Below, piece by piece: positions 15,935 to 24,735 of a stretch of DNA of 64,000 nucleotides (the stretch's first letter is position 1; the number at the start of each line of letters is the position of its first letter). The notes under the pieces were generated by a model that was not told the origin of the DNA, searched no databases, and saw nothing but the letters and a program-made list of their open reading frames with translations. Location: assembly GCF_004363955.1 (NCBI RefSeq), contig NZ_SNZR01000013.1:248001-312000 (forward strand), in the 5' to 3' direction. The translations under genes and the position numbers were made by a program. The DNA comes from Enterovirga rhinocerotis (GTDB taxonomy: Bacteria; Pseudomonadota; Alphaproteobacteria; Rhizobiales; Beijerinckiaceae).

Positions 15935-18013
15935 ATGGCGGGTTTCGGCGTTTCCGATGCACCGGCGGACCTGTTTCCAGAGCCCGATCCGACGACGCCG
16001 CCCATCGCCTCCCTCGATGGCGCCGCAACGCTCGCGATCAAGGCTCAGCTCGGGGAATGGGCGAAGGTCGAGGTGGCCGGGCCGCCCGTCCTGACCGGCT
16101 GGATCCCGCGGGCGAGGATCGCCGAGCGCGACGCTCCTCCCCTCCAGCGCATCACGGTCTTTCCCGAGCCGCTGGCCGAGATCGGGGCGGCGGTCGAGGC
16201 GCGCGCGATCCGTCGCCTCCTCACGATCGAGAGCTGGGCCAAGATCGCGTTCGAGACCGCGCGCGGCGAGGCCCGGACGGGGTGGATCCGGCTGGCACCG
16301 CAGGTCGATCCGCCGAAGGCCGATCCGCCAGCGGCGGCCGAGGCCCCGCCTTCGCTCGTCCTCGGCATCAACGACATCTACCGGGAGGCCTTGCTCAAGG
16401 CGCAGGAGACGACCGGGATCGACGCGGCGGCGCTCGCATCCGTCATCGATGCCGAAGCGGCGCGGATCGGCGAGGGCGCTGATCGCGGCCGCTGGAACCC
16501 CCGGTCGCTGAATGCGGGCAGCGGCGCGGCGGGCCTGACCCAGTTCCTCGCCTCCACCTGGATCGACCAGGCCGGCCGGTCCGGCACGATCCTGAGGAGC
16601 CATTGTCAGCGCGAGGGCCTCGTCGATGCGCAGGGCATCGTCGTCGCCGGCCGCCGCGACGCGCTGCTGGAGCTGCGCTTCGATCCGACGCTCTCGATCG
16701 TCGCGGCAGCGGAATACGGCGCCGCCAATCTGCGCGTGCTCGTCGCGCGCGGCCTCGCCGCCCCGGACGAGCCGGACGACCGCAAGGCCTGGCTGATGTA
16801 TCTCGCGCATCACGAGGGTCCCGGCGGCGCCGCGGGCTTTCTCGGCGGGAGCCGGCGCTACAGCCTCGACGACCTGCGCGGCCAGGTCGGCGCGACCAGG
16901 GCGCAGCAGCTCGCCGAACGCGCCGGCGGCGATGCGAACAAGGCCTATCGCGACTGGCTGACCGGCTACATCGACGGCAAGATCCGGCCCGCGCGCTTCC
17001 GCGAGGCGCCCCGGCCGCCCGCGAGCGGCGGGGGAGCACGGTCTGACGGCGGCGCGGCGGCTGAGATCAGTCCCGCGAAGAACCCCGAGGAGATCCGCAG
17101 CTACACCTTCCTCGAGGCGGGGATGCGCGACCTCCTGACGGCCTATGACGGCCCGGCGCTCTCCGTCGACACGATCGGCGACAATCCCCGCCTCGCCATC
17201 GCCGTCCAGACGGCGCTCTCGCTCCACGGCTATCTCGATCCGCCTGCGGACGGGGAGTTCGGGCAGGTCTCGCGCTGGGCGCTCGCGCGGTTCTGCAAGC
17301 GCATGCGGCTCGACCTCGCGGAGGGCGCGACGCGGCGGCTCACCCGGCACCTCGCCGATCCGGAGAACGCCCTCCCGCCCGTGGCGCGGACGGGCGAATG
17401 GATCGATTCCGTGATCGCCTGCATGCAGCGCCAGGGCTACTTCATCTGCCGGGATCCGGACGGCGTGAACATCGTCTATGTCGAGGGCATGGACGATCGC
17501 GGCATCCTCAACGCCGACCGCCCGAACGAATTCAACGACGTCCGGCTCGTCTTCTCGCTCGACGAGGCCGGCAGGCCCGAGGCGACGGCCTGGCTCGCGA
17601 CCAGCGAGCCCGGCGACTTCTACACCGTCCAGCCGCTCAATCCGCAGGGCGCCGCGCGCATCGCCTTCAACCAGTACAAGTCCTGGTCGCTCGGCACCCA
17701 CAAGGCCGGCTCGCCCGGGGCGCACGAGGCGCTGGTCCAGTCGAAGCCCGTGACGGTGCACCGCGATTTCAACGAGGACCACAAGCGCATCGGCGACCGC
17801 CTCGAGCGCGGCCTCTTCGGCGTCAACCAGCATTGGGGCTACGACCTGCCGAGGACCGATATCGGCAAGGCCAGCGCCGGCTGCCTCGTCGGGCGCACCA
17901 AGGACGGCCATCGCGCGTTCATGGCCGCGGTCAAGCGCGACGGACGCTTCAAGGCGAGCGCCGGCTACCGTTTCGTGACCACGATCCTGCCGGGCGACAA
18001 GCTCGGTCTTTGA
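15935..18013 (+). CDS. Multidomain SH3 / lysozyme-like / peptidoglycan-binding protein
   Basis: A protein of about 692 residues assembled from cell-wall modules. Two SH3-like segments occupy about 15-75 and 75-125 (each ending in a GWI pattern). A lytic-transglycosylase-like helical region (about 135-330) contains GLTQFLASTW and an upstream Glu in SVIDAEAARIG. A peptidoglycan-binding-type helix bundle follows (about 385-455: RLAIAVQTALSLHGYLDPPA). The C-terminal 230 residues contain ASAGCLVGRTKDGH, whose Ser-x-Gly-Cys resembles the L,D-transpeptidase/DUF5675 cysteine motif but is not a clear match. No signal peptide is visible at the ATG at 15935, which has GGAGGGAGG upstream. The architecture resembles an endolysin or a contact-delivered effector, but no phage or secretion genes are adjacent. 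Confidence 0.65.
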   Translation: MAGFGVSDAPADLFPEPDPTTPPIASLDGAATLAIKAQLGEWAKVEVAGPPVLTGWIPRARIAERDAPPLQRITVFPEPLAEIGAAVEARAIRRLLTIESWAKIAFETARGEARTGWIRLAPQVDPPKADPPAAAEAPPSLVLGINDIYREALLKAQETTGIDAAALASVIDAEAARIGEGADRGRWNPRSLNAGSGAAGLTQFLASTWIDQAGRSGTILRSHCQREGLVDAQGIVVAGRRDALLELRFDPTLSIVAAAEYGAANLRVLVARGLAAPDEPDDRKAWLMYLAHHEGPGGAAGFLGGSRRYSLDDLRGQVGATRAQQLAERAGGDANKAYRDWLTGYIDGKIRPARFREAPRPPASGGGARSDGGAAAEISPAKNPEEIRSYTFLEAGMRDLLTAYDGPALSVDTIGDNPRLAIAVQTALSLHGYLDPPADGEFGQVSRWALARFCKRMRLDLAEGATRRLTRHLADPENALPPVARTGEWIDSVIACMQRQGYFICRDPDGVNIVYVEGMDDRGILNADRPNEFNDVRLVFSLDEAGRPEATAWLATSEPGDFYTVQPLNPQGAARIAFNQYKSWSLGTHKAGSPGAHEALVQSKPVTVHRDFNEDHKRIGDRLERGLFGVNQHWGYDLPRTDIGKASAGCLVGRTKDGHRAFMAAVKRDGRFKASAGYRFVTTILPGDKLGL

Positions 18014-18080
18014 GGCCGGGCGCGCGGATGCTCTCCTCCGTCAGCCGATCGGATTCACGCATCCGCGCGTGAAGGCTCGC

Positions 18081-18300
18081 ACCTTTCCTCCCCCTTGGAG
18101 GTCGGCTGTTGCCGACCTCCAATCCTTGCTCTGCGGAAGTCGGCAACAGCCGACTTCCGTCGGGGAGGGCCGAGTCGAAGCGCGGCTTCGAACCGGGCTG
18201 GGGGTGCCTCGGCAGAAGGCACCGCCGTGCAAACCGGCACCACCCCCACCCGGCTCGGCCTGCGGCCGAGTCCGCCCTCCCCACAAGGGGGAGGGAAGGT
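18081..18300. repeat. Family F palindromic repeat
   Basis: A compound inverted repeat whose outer arms pair CCTCCCCCTT near 18088 with AAGGGGGAGG near 18284. Inside are hairpins GGTCGGC-tgtt-GCCGACC near 18100 and GAAGTCGGC/GCCGACTTC near 18136. It occupies part of the 551-base gap 18014-18564. The rest of that gap shows no supported gene and should contain the ankyrin-gene promoter. Confidence 0.75.
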
Positions 18301-18564
18301 GTAGGCGGCGCTCTCGCGGCGATAGGAGAACGCCATGGCCCCGCCGTCGGCGCAGGGACGACGCCTCCGGCATCGCTCGACCTTCGCCGCCACCGGCGGA
18401 GAGAGCTTGCCAAGCCGCCCATCGCGGCCGTAGCGTCGGGATGCGGTGCAGGCCGCGCCCGGGCCCGCGGGAAGGGTTGAACCCACCTGCCTCGATGATC
18501 TGATCATCCCGACCTTTGTGCAGCCGGATTGCGGGCCGTCGGCGTCGACGCACGGAGGTCCTTC

Positions 18565-20202
18565 ATGACCCGGCTCCCAGAGCGGCCCGATCTCGACCAT
18601 GTGAAGAAGCAGGCCAAGGACCTGCTCGCCGCCTGTCGGCGCGGCGATCCGCGCGCATTCGCCCGCTTCCGCGACGCGCTCCCGGCCGCCGCCGGACGAT
18701 CCGACGAGGCGATCGGGGTGCTGGGCTTGCGCCTTCACGACGCCCAGTCCTGCATCGCCCGCGAATACGGCTTTCCCTCCTGGGCGGAGCTGCGCGGCTT
18801 CGTCGAGGCGCGCCGCGCCCTCGCCGATGACCGGCCCGGCTCCGTGCTCGCGTGGCTGCGCCTCGTCTATGCGGGCGACGTCGCCGGCGGCATGAACCGG
18901 GCGCGGCCGGAGGCGGCATCCCGCATGCTGGAGGAGCGGCCGGGCCTCGTCTCGGGCGATCCCGCGCTCGCCTGCGCGGTCGGGGATCTCGGGGCGATCC
19001 GGGCCGCGATGGCGGCAGATCCCGGCTGGCTCGGCCGGCCCGGCGGTCCGCTCGCGCTGCCGCCGCTGATCGCCGTGACCCATTCGGGCCTCGTCCGGCT
19101 GCCGGCCTTCCGCGAGCGGCTCCTGGCGGCGGCAAAGCTCCTGCTCGATGCCGGCGCCGATCCGAACCGCACGATCGGCAGCCGCTCCCCGCCCGGATCG
19201 GTCGAGGAGCCGTCGAGGGAGACCCCGCTCTCCGCCCTCTACGGGGCCGCGGGGCAGAACCGCGATCCGGCGATGACGGCACTCCTGCTGGAGGCGGGCG
19301 CCGATCCGAATGACGGCGAATCCCTCTACCATTCGCTCGAGAATCCCGCCTGCACGCGACTTCTGCTGGAGGCCGGGGCCCGCGTGACGGGAACGAACGC
19401 GCTCTATCGCGTCCTCGATCTCGACGATGTCGAGACCCTGCGCCTTCTCCTCGCCCATGGCGGCGATCCGAACGAGGGTGCGGGAGGCGGCCCGACGAAC
19501 TCCCTGGGCCGGCCCCTGTTCTGGGCCATCCGGCGGCGGCGCTCTCCCGCCCATATCGAGGCGCTCCTCGCGGCGGGAGCCGATCCGTCCGTCCGCATGC
19601 CTGACGGCACTGGCGCCGAGGCGCTGGCGCTCCGTTTCGGCCTGATGGAGGTCGCGGCGCTGCTGGCGCAGCGCACAGGCGGCGAGGCCCTGTCCGAGGA
19701 GGATCGCTTCGTCGCGGCCTGCGCGGCCGGGGACGCGGAGACGGCCCGCTCGATCCGGGCGCGACGCCCCGACCTCCCGTCGGCTCTGCCGGAGGCGCGG
19801 CTGCGGCTCCTGCCGGACCTCGCAGGCGCGGGGGCCGGGGACGCGGTGCGGGTCATGGTGGAGCTCGGCTGGCCGATCGCGATCGCGGGCGGCGACTGGG
19901 GCGCCTCGGCGCTGAACCATGCCGTGTTCCGGGGCGACGCGGATCTCGTCCGCTTCCTGCTCGCCCACGGCGCGAGCTGGGAGGAGCGGCACGGCTTCGG
20001 GGACAATGCCTGCGGCACGCTCGCCTGGGCCTCGCTGAACGAGCCGGAGGGCGGCGGCGACTGGGTCGGCTGTGCCGAGGCGCTCCTCGCGTCGGGAATG
20101 CCGGCCGGACGCCCGGACACGGCCGGGACGGACGGCATCGTCGTCGCGGGGCAGGTGCGCCGGTTCTCGGACGAGGTCGGCGACGTGCTGCTCGGCCGCT
20201 GA
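18565..20202 (+). CDS. Ankyrin-repeat protein
   Basis: A protein of about 545 residues with a helical N-terminal domain (RLPERPDLDHVKKQAKDLLA and SCIAREYGFPSWAELRGFVE, a pairing common in bacterial ankyrin proteins) followed by degenerate ankyrin repeats. Repeat cores are visible as AAKLLLDAGADPNR, MTALLLEAGADPND, TLRLLLAHGGDPNE, IEALLAAGADPSV and LVRFLLAHGASWEE. There is no signal peptide or membrane segment, so it is probably cytoplasmic and mediates protein-protein contacts. The ATG at 18565 has GGAGG six bases upstream, better than the earlier in-frame start at 18529. No partner gene is adjacent, and the function is unknown. Confidence 0.85.
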   Translation: MTRLPERPDLDHVKKQAKDLLAACRRGDPRAFARFRDALPAAAGRSDEAIGVLGLRLHDAQSCIAREYGFPSWAELRGFVEARRALADDRPGSVLAWLRLVYAGDVAGGMNRARPEAASRMLEERPGLVSGDPALACAVGDLGAIRAAMAADPGWLGRPGGPLALPPLIAVTHSGLVRLPAFRERLLAAAKLLLDAGADPNRTIGSRSPPGSVEEPSRETPLSALYGAAGQNRDPAMTALLLEAGADPNDGESLYHSLENPACTRLLLEAGARVTGTNALYRVLDLDDVETLRLLLAHGGDPNEGAGGGPTNSLGRPLFWAIRRRRSPAHIEALLAAGADPSVRMPDGTGAEALALRFGLMEVAALLAQRTGGEALSEEDRFVAACAAGDAETARSIRARRPDLPSALPEARLRLLPDLAGAGAGDAVRVMVELGWPIAIAGGDWGASALNHAVFRGDADLVRFLLAHGASWEERHGFGDNACGTLAWASLNEPEGGGDWVGCAEALLASGMPAGRPDTAGTDGIVVAGQVRRFSDEVGDVLLGR

Positions 20203-20269
20203 CGGTCGGCACCTCTGTCCCTTGTCATGCCTTGAGGCATTCACACTTCGCAGCCGCCACAGGAGGCCC

Positions 20270-20320
20270 TCACCCTCCCCTGGAGGGGGAGGGTCGGACC
20301 GAAGGTCCGGGGTGGGGTGA
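20270..20320. repeat. Family B palindromic repeat, half element
   Basis: A single half of family B: CACCCTCCCCTGGAGGGGGA, then a GGTCGGACCGAAGGTCCGG hairpin and GGTGGGGTGA. Full two-halved copies are at 21434, 38607 and 41239. It lies between the ankyrin gene and the convergent dppF-like gene. Confidence 0.8.
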
Positions 20321-20401
20321 CGAGCGGTCTCCGCCTCGATCCGCCCTTCTCGCATGATGGGAAGGAATGCGAATCCCGTGGCGGCCGACAGCCGGTGCGC
20401 G

Positions 20402-21403
20402 CTACGCCGCCGCGGCGGTCGGGGGCGCTCCGGCCGCGATCTCGCGCCAGCGCCGGCAGGCGACCTCGTGGCCCGGGGCGACCGCCTGCAGCACCTGCTC
20501 CTCGGTGCGGCAGGCCGGCTCGGCATAGGGGCAGCGGCCGGCGAAGAGGCAGCCGGCCGGCAGGCGCGCGGCGGAGGGCGGCTCGCCGCGGATCGCGATG
20601 GTGCGGCTCTCCCCCGGCTCGAGCCGCGGCGCGGCCGCGAGCAGGGCCTGCGCATAGGGGTGAAGGGCGCGCTCGAACAGGCTCGCCGCCGGCGCGAGCT
20701 CGACGATGCGGCCGAGATACATCACCGCGACCCGGTCGCAGAGGCGGCGGACGACGGACAGGTCGTGCGAGATGAAGAGATAGGTGAGGTCGCGCCGCGC
20801 CCTGATCTCGAGGAGGAGGTTCAGCACCGTCGCCTGGACCGACATGTCGAGGCCGGAGGTCGGCTCGTCGAGGATGACGATGTCCGGGTCGAGCATCAGG
20901 ATGCGCGCGAGGCCGATGCGCCGGAGCTGGCCGCCGGAGAATTCGTGCGGATAGCGCCGCTGCGCCGTCGGATCGAGGCCGACGGCGGCGAGGGCCTGCT
21001 CGATGATCTCGCGCCGCCGGCTGCGCTCGCCGTGGCCCGTGATCACGAGGCCTTCTTCCAGCGAATGGCCGATGCTCCACCACGGGTCGAGCGCGGCGCC
21101 CGGGTCCTGGTGGACATATTGGATCGCCCGGCGGAGCTTGCGCGCGTCGCGAGGCCTCGCCCCGCTCACGGTCTTGCCGCGCAGGCGGATGGAGCCGCGG
21201 GTCTCGCGCTGGAGGCCGAGGACGGTGCGGCCGAGCGTGGTCTTGCCGCAGCCGGATTCGCCGACGAGGCCGAGGATTTCGCCGGCCGCGACCGTCAGCG
21301 TCACGCCGCCCACCGCCTTGACCGGCGGGATGTCGGGCTGGAACCAGCGCTTGCGGCCACCGAGATGGACGTGGATGTCGTCGAGTTCGAGGAGCGGGGT
21401 CAT
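20402..21403 (-). CDS. Dipeptide/oligopeptide ABC transporter ATP-binding protein, DppF type
   Basis: A 333-residue ATPase of the Dpp/Opp importer class that energises peptide uptake on the cytoplasmic face. Walker A is GESGCGKTT, the signature is [15 protein letters not shown], Walker B is [13 protein letters not shown], and the H-loop is SHDLSV. The C-terminus carries the oligopeptide-transporter extension with the cysteine cluster [19 protein letters not shown]. It is the last gene of the peptide operon that begins at 28817. It is separated from the second ATPase by 220 nt filled with a family B repeat. Substrate specificity cannot be read from the ATPase. Confidence 0.92.
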   Translation of the reverse strand: MTPLLELDDIHVHLGGRKRWFQPDIPPVKAVGGVTLTVAAGEILGLVGESGCGKTTLGRTVLGLQRETRGSIRLRGKTVSGARPRDARKLRRAIQYVHQDPGAALDPWWSIGHSLEEGLVITGHGERSRRREIIEQALAAVGLDPTAQRRYPHEFSGGQLRRIGLARILMLDPDIVILDEPTSGLDMSVQATVLNLLLEIRARRDLTYLFISHDLSVVRRLCDRVAVMYLGRIVELAPAASLFERALHPYAQALLAAAPRLEPGESRTIAIRGEPPSAARLPAGCLFAGRCPYAEPACRTEEQVLQAVAPGHEVACRRWREIAAGAPPTAAAA

Positions 21404-21433
21404 GGGATCATCGCCACCGGAAGCGGAGGTCGG

Positions 21434-21583
21434 CTCACCCTCCCCTGGAGGGGGAGGGTCGGACCGAAGGTCCGGGGTGGGGTGATGCGCGGGTTCAGCT
21501 GCGGCGACGCCCTAGATGAGGAAAGGCGGGTTTCACCCCACCCCGCCGGCTTCGCCGGCGACCCTCCCCCTCCAGGGGAGGGT
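21434..21583. repeat. Family B palindromic repeat inside the peptide operon
   Basis: A complete element with two inverted halves. CTCACCCTCCCCTGGAGGGG on the left pairs with the CCCTCCAGGGGAGGGT end on the right, and inner hairpins are GGACCGAAGGTCC and GCCGGCTTCGCCGGC. It fills the gap between the dppD-like and dppF-like genes. Confidence 0.9.
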
Positions 21584-21623
21584 CGGAGCATCGCCGCCAG
21601 GTCGTCGAAGACCCGACGTCGTC

Positions 21624-22598
21624 TCACGCGCCGCTCCCCTCGTGCAGGATGCAGTCGACGGCGTGGCCTTGGCCCGCCGCGACGTAATGGGGCGGGCGTT
21701 CGGGGCAGGCGGGCCTTGCGCTCGTGCAGCGCGGCGCGAAGCGGCAGCCCGGCGGCGCCTTGAGCGGGGAGGGCACGAGGCCGGGAATGCCGGTGAAATG
21801 CTCGCTGCGATCCGGGTGGCAGGCGAGAAGCGCGCGCGTGTAGGGATGGGCCGGCTCGCGCAGCACCTGCACGGTCGGGCCGGTCTCGACGGATTGCCCG
21901 GCATAGATGACGCAGAGATCGTCGCAGAGCTCGGCCACGACGCCGAGATCGTGGGTCACGAAGAGCATCGAGAGGCCGAATTCCTCGACCAGCTCCCGCA
22001 GGAGGACGAGGATCTGGCCCTGCGTCGTGACGTCGAGCGCGGTCGTCGGTTCGTCCGCGACGATCAGGGTCGGCGCGCAGGCGAGCGCGCCGGCGATGAC
22101 GAGCCGCTGGCGCTGGCCGCCCGAGAACTGGTGCGGATAGCGGTCGAGCGCCGCTTCGGGATCCGGAAGCTGCACCCGCCGCAGCAGCGCGATCAGGTGC
22201 TCGCGGTGGTTCCGCACCGATTTCGGCGCATGCCAGCGCATGATTTCGAGCAACTGCGCCCCGACCGTGAAGACGGGGTTCAGCGCGAGGTAGGGATCCT
22301 GCGGGATGAAGCCGATCCGGCTGCCGCGGATCTCGCGGTTCAGGCGCTTGTCGCCCATGGCGAGGAGGTTCTCGCCCTCGAAGCGGATCTCGCCGCGCTC
22401 GATCCTGGCGCCGCTGGAGAGGATGCCGAGCACCGACTTGATCAGGGTGGACTTGCCGCAGCCCGATTCCCCGACGATGCCGAGGATGCGCCCGCGTTCG
22501 AGCCGGAACGAGATGTGGTCGAGGATCTTCGCGATGCCTTCGTCGCCCCGGATGGAGACGCGGAGATCGGCGACGTCGAGGACGGGGGGCGCGGTCAT
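21624..22598 (-). CDS. Dipeptide/oligopeptide ABC transporter ATP-binding protein, DppD type
   Basis: A 324-residue ATPase paired with the DppF-type subunit. It has Walker A GESGCGKST, signature FSGGQRQRLVIAGAL, Walker B LIVADEPTTALD and H-loop THDLGV. The C-terminal peptide-transporter extension with cysteines is present (PPGCRFAPRCTSARPACPE). The frame opens further upstream at 22697, but that part is repeat sequence. The ATG at 22598 has GGGAGGAGCGCC directly upstream and starts the protein at MTAPPVLDVADLRVSI. It is preceded by a 127-nt gap containing a family C repeat. Confidence 0.93.
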   Translation of the reverse strand: MTAPPVLDVADLRVSIRGDEGIAKILDHISFRLERGRILGIVGESGCGKSTLIKSVLGILSSGARIERGEIRFEGENLLAMGDKRLNREIRGSRIGFIPQDPYLALNPVFTVGAQLLEIMRWHAPKSVRNHREHLIALLRRVQLPDPEAALDRYPHQFSGGQRQRLVIAGALACAPTLIVADEPTTALDVTTQGQILVLLRELVEEFGLSMLFVTHDLGVVAELCDDLCVIYAGQSVETGPTVQVLREPAHPYTRALLACHPDRSEHFTGIPGLVPSPLKAPPGCRFAPRCTSARPACPERPPHYVAAGQGHAVDCILHEGSGA

Positions 22599-22614
22599 GG
22601 CGCTCCTCCCGCCG

Positions 22615-22710
22615 TCCTCATGCTGAGGTGCTCGCCGCAGGCGAGCCTCGAAGCATGCGCGACATCGGGTCCTTCGAGGCCCCGCTTCGCGGGGCACCTC
22701 AGGATGAGGA
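22615..22710. repeat. Family C palindromic repeat inside the peptide operon
   Basis: Outer arms TCCTCATGCTGAGGTG and CACCTCAGGATGAGGA are inverted copies with one mismatch. Inner hairpins are CTCGCCGCAGGCGAG and CCCCGCTTCGCGGGG. Other copies are at 34292 (inside livMG), 46089 (inside the thiY-like gene) and 63965 (cut by the window end). Confidence 0.9.
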
Positions 22711-22725
22711 TGTCAGTGTGACCCC

Positions 22726-23565
22726 TCATCGCGAGCGCCTCAGGCGCGGGTCCATGATGTCGCGCAAGCCATCGCCCAGAAGGTTGAAGCCGAGCACCGT
22801 GACGAGGATCGCGAGGCCCGGGAAGGTCGCGTACCACCAGGCGCCGGGCAGGAAGGTGCGGCTCTGCGAGATGGCGAGGCCCCAATCGGGATCCGGCGGC
22901 GTCGCGCCCATGCCGAGGAAGCCGAGCGTCGCCGCGACGAGGATCGTGAAGCCGAGCCCGATCGTGGCGCGCACGATGATCGGCGAGGCGGCATTCGGCA
23001 GGATGTGCAGGAAGACGATGCGCGTCGGGCTGGCGCCGAGCCCCTCCAAGGCGTCGACGAAGAGCGAGGCGCGCAGCCGGCGCGTCTCGGCATAGACGAT
23101 GCGCGTGAAGAAGGGCCAGTAGGTCGCGACCAGCGCGATCATGGCGCTTTCGAGCGAGGGCCCCATCAGCTGCGCGAGCGCGAGGGCGAGAATGAGCTGC
23201 GGGAGCGCCAGGAAGACGTCGGTCACGCGCATGATCGCTTCCGACAGCCAGCCGCGCGAATAGCCGGCGGCGAGGCCGAGCGGCACGCCAATCGCCATCG
23301 AGGCGCCGACGACGAGGAGCGAGACCTTCAGCGCGCCGCGCGCGCCGAGGATGACGCGCGAGAGGATGTCGCGTCCGAGGTTGTCGGTGCCGAAGGGGAA
23401 GGCCCAGCTCGGCGGCCGCAGGCGCCGCGTCAGGTGCGACATGGTCGCGTCCTGCGGATAGGGCGCGAGCCAGGGGCCGAAGACGGCGATGAAGACCACG
23501 GCGACGACGATCGCGAAGCCGATCACCGCCGACTTGTCCTGCGCGAACTTCTTCAGGATCAGCAT
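22726..23565 (-). CDS. Peptide ABC transporter permease, DppC type
   Basis: A 279-residue inner-membrane permease. An N-terminal membrane helix (AVIGFAIVVAVVFIAVFGPWL) precedes the periplasmic loop with the DppC/OppC signature FPFGTDNLGRDILSRVILGAR. Four to five more helices follow. The cytoplasmic EAA-type coupling loop is visible as EGLGASPTRIVFLHILPNA. Its start overlaps the stop of the DppB-type gene by one base (TGATG-type coupling), so the two permeases are translated together and presumably form a heterodimer. Confidence 0.93.
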   Translation of the reverse strand: MLILKKFAQDKSAVIGFAIVVAVVFIAVFGPWLAPYPQDATMSHLTRRLRPPSWAFPFGTDNLGRDILSRVILGARGALKVSLLVVGASMAIGVPLGLAAGYSRGWLSEAIMRVTDVFLALPQLILALALAQLMGPSLESAMIALVATYWPFFTRIVYAETRRLRASLFVDALEGLGASPTRIVFLHILPNAASPIIVRATIGLGFTILVAATLGFLGMGATPPDPDWGLAISQSRTFLPGAWWYATFPGLAILVTVLGFNLLGDGLRDIMDPRLRRSR

Positions 23566-24575
23566 CAGGCCTGGTCCCGGAGGCGCGGATCGATGAGGCC
23601 GTGCACGATGTCGGTGAGGATGTTGACGGCGGCATAGATGACGCCGACGAGCAGGGTCACGGCGAGCATCACCTTGAAATCGGCCGTGAGGATCGCGTTC
23701 ACGGTGTAGGAGCCGAGGCCCGGCCAGTCGAAGATGGATTCGACGACGACGGCGCCCGCGATGAGCGAGCCGAACAGCAGCCCGATCTGGGTGACGCTCG
23801 CGACGACGGAGTTCCGCAGCACATAGACCCAGACGAGCCGCCGATGCGGGTAGCCGACCGCGCGCTCGTAGGTGACGAAGTCCTTCTGCATCGTGTCGAG
23901 CACGCCGGCACGGGTGAAGCGCGTGATGGTCGCGATGCCGCCGAGCGAGAGGGTCAGGGCCGGCAGGACGAGGTGGCGGAAGGCGTCCCAGAAGACGTCG
24001 AGGCGGCCCTTGAGGAGGGCGTCGAGCATCAGGAAGCCGGTCGGGCCGCCGGCGAAGGAGATGCCGACCGAGCTTCGCCCTCGCAGGGGAAGCCAGTCGA
24101 GCTTCATCGCGAACAGCAGCTGGAACATGATCGCGATCCAGAAGGTCGCGAGCGCGACGCCGCCGATCGAGACGATGCGCAGCACGAAATCCGGCCAGCG
24201 ATTGTGGTTCAGCGCCGCGACCACGCCGAGGGGGATGCCGAGCGCCGTCGCGAGAAACAGGGCGGCGAAGGTCAGTTCGAGCGTCGCCGGCAGGCGCTGG
24301 ACGATGTCGATTGCGACCGGCCGCGAGGAATAGACGCTGTCGCCGAAATCGAAGCGGGCGACGTCGGAGAGGTATTTCAGGAACTGGACCGGCAGCGGCT
24401 GGTCGAGGCCGTATTGCGCGCGGATCTGCGCCACCTGCTCGGGCGTCGCGTTATCGCCTGCGAGCGCGGCCGCGGGATCGGCCGGCACGAGGCGGATCAT
24501 CACGAAGGTGATGATCAGGAGGCCGAGCAGAGAAGGAACCGCCAGCAGGGTGCGGCGGGCGATGAAGCGGAGCAT
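23565..24575 (-). CDS. Peptide ABC transporter permease, DppB type
   Basis: A 336-residue permease with the DppB/OppB layout. It starts with the typical helix FIARRTLLAVPSLLGLLIITF, followed by RLVPADPAAALAG. A large periplasmic region (AQYGLDQPLPVQFLKYL) leads to five further helices. The EAA-type coupling loop is RAVGYPHRRLVWVYVLRNS. It partners the DppC-type permease with a 1-nt overlap. A 160-nt gap holding a family A repeat separates it from the binding-protein gene upstream. Confidence 0.93.
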   Translation of the reverse strand: MLRFIARRTLLAVPSLLGLLIITFVMIRLVPADPAAALAGDNATPEQVAQIRAQYGLDQPLPVQFLKYLSDVARFDFGDSVYSSRPVAIDIVQRLPATLELTFAALFLATALGIPLGVVAALNHNRWPDFVLRIVSIGGVALATFWIAIMFQLLFAMKLDWLPLRGRSSVGISFAGGPTGFLMLDALLKGRLDVFWDAFRHLVLPALTLSLGGIATITRFTRAGVLDTMQKDFVTYERAVGYPHRRLVWVYVLRNSVVASVTQIGLLFGSLIAGAVVVESIFDWPGLGSYTVNAILTADFKVMLAVTLLVGVIYAAVNILTDIVHGLIDPRLRDQA

Positions 24576-24592
24576 CAGGGTGCGGTCCCCGC

Positions 24593-24712
24593 TTCTCCCC
24601 TTGCGGGAGAAGTCGAGTTGCGCGCGAGCGCAACCGGATGAGGGGCGAGCGCGCGGCCCCCCTCATCCGACCCTTGCTGACGCAAGGGCCACCTTCTCCC
24701 GCGAGGGGAGAA
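24593..24712. repeat. Family A palindromic repeat inside the peptide operon
   Basis: Left hairpin TTCTCCCCTTGCGGGAGAAG, right hairpin CTTCTCCCGCGAGGGGAGAA, with the CCGGATGAGGGG/CCCCTCATCCG arms between. It fills the gap between the binding protein and DppB-type genes and may act as an mRNA stabiliser or attenuator between a highly expressed first part and the permeases. Confidence 0.9.
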
Positions 24713-24735
24713 GGAACCTGTGAGACGCACGAACC

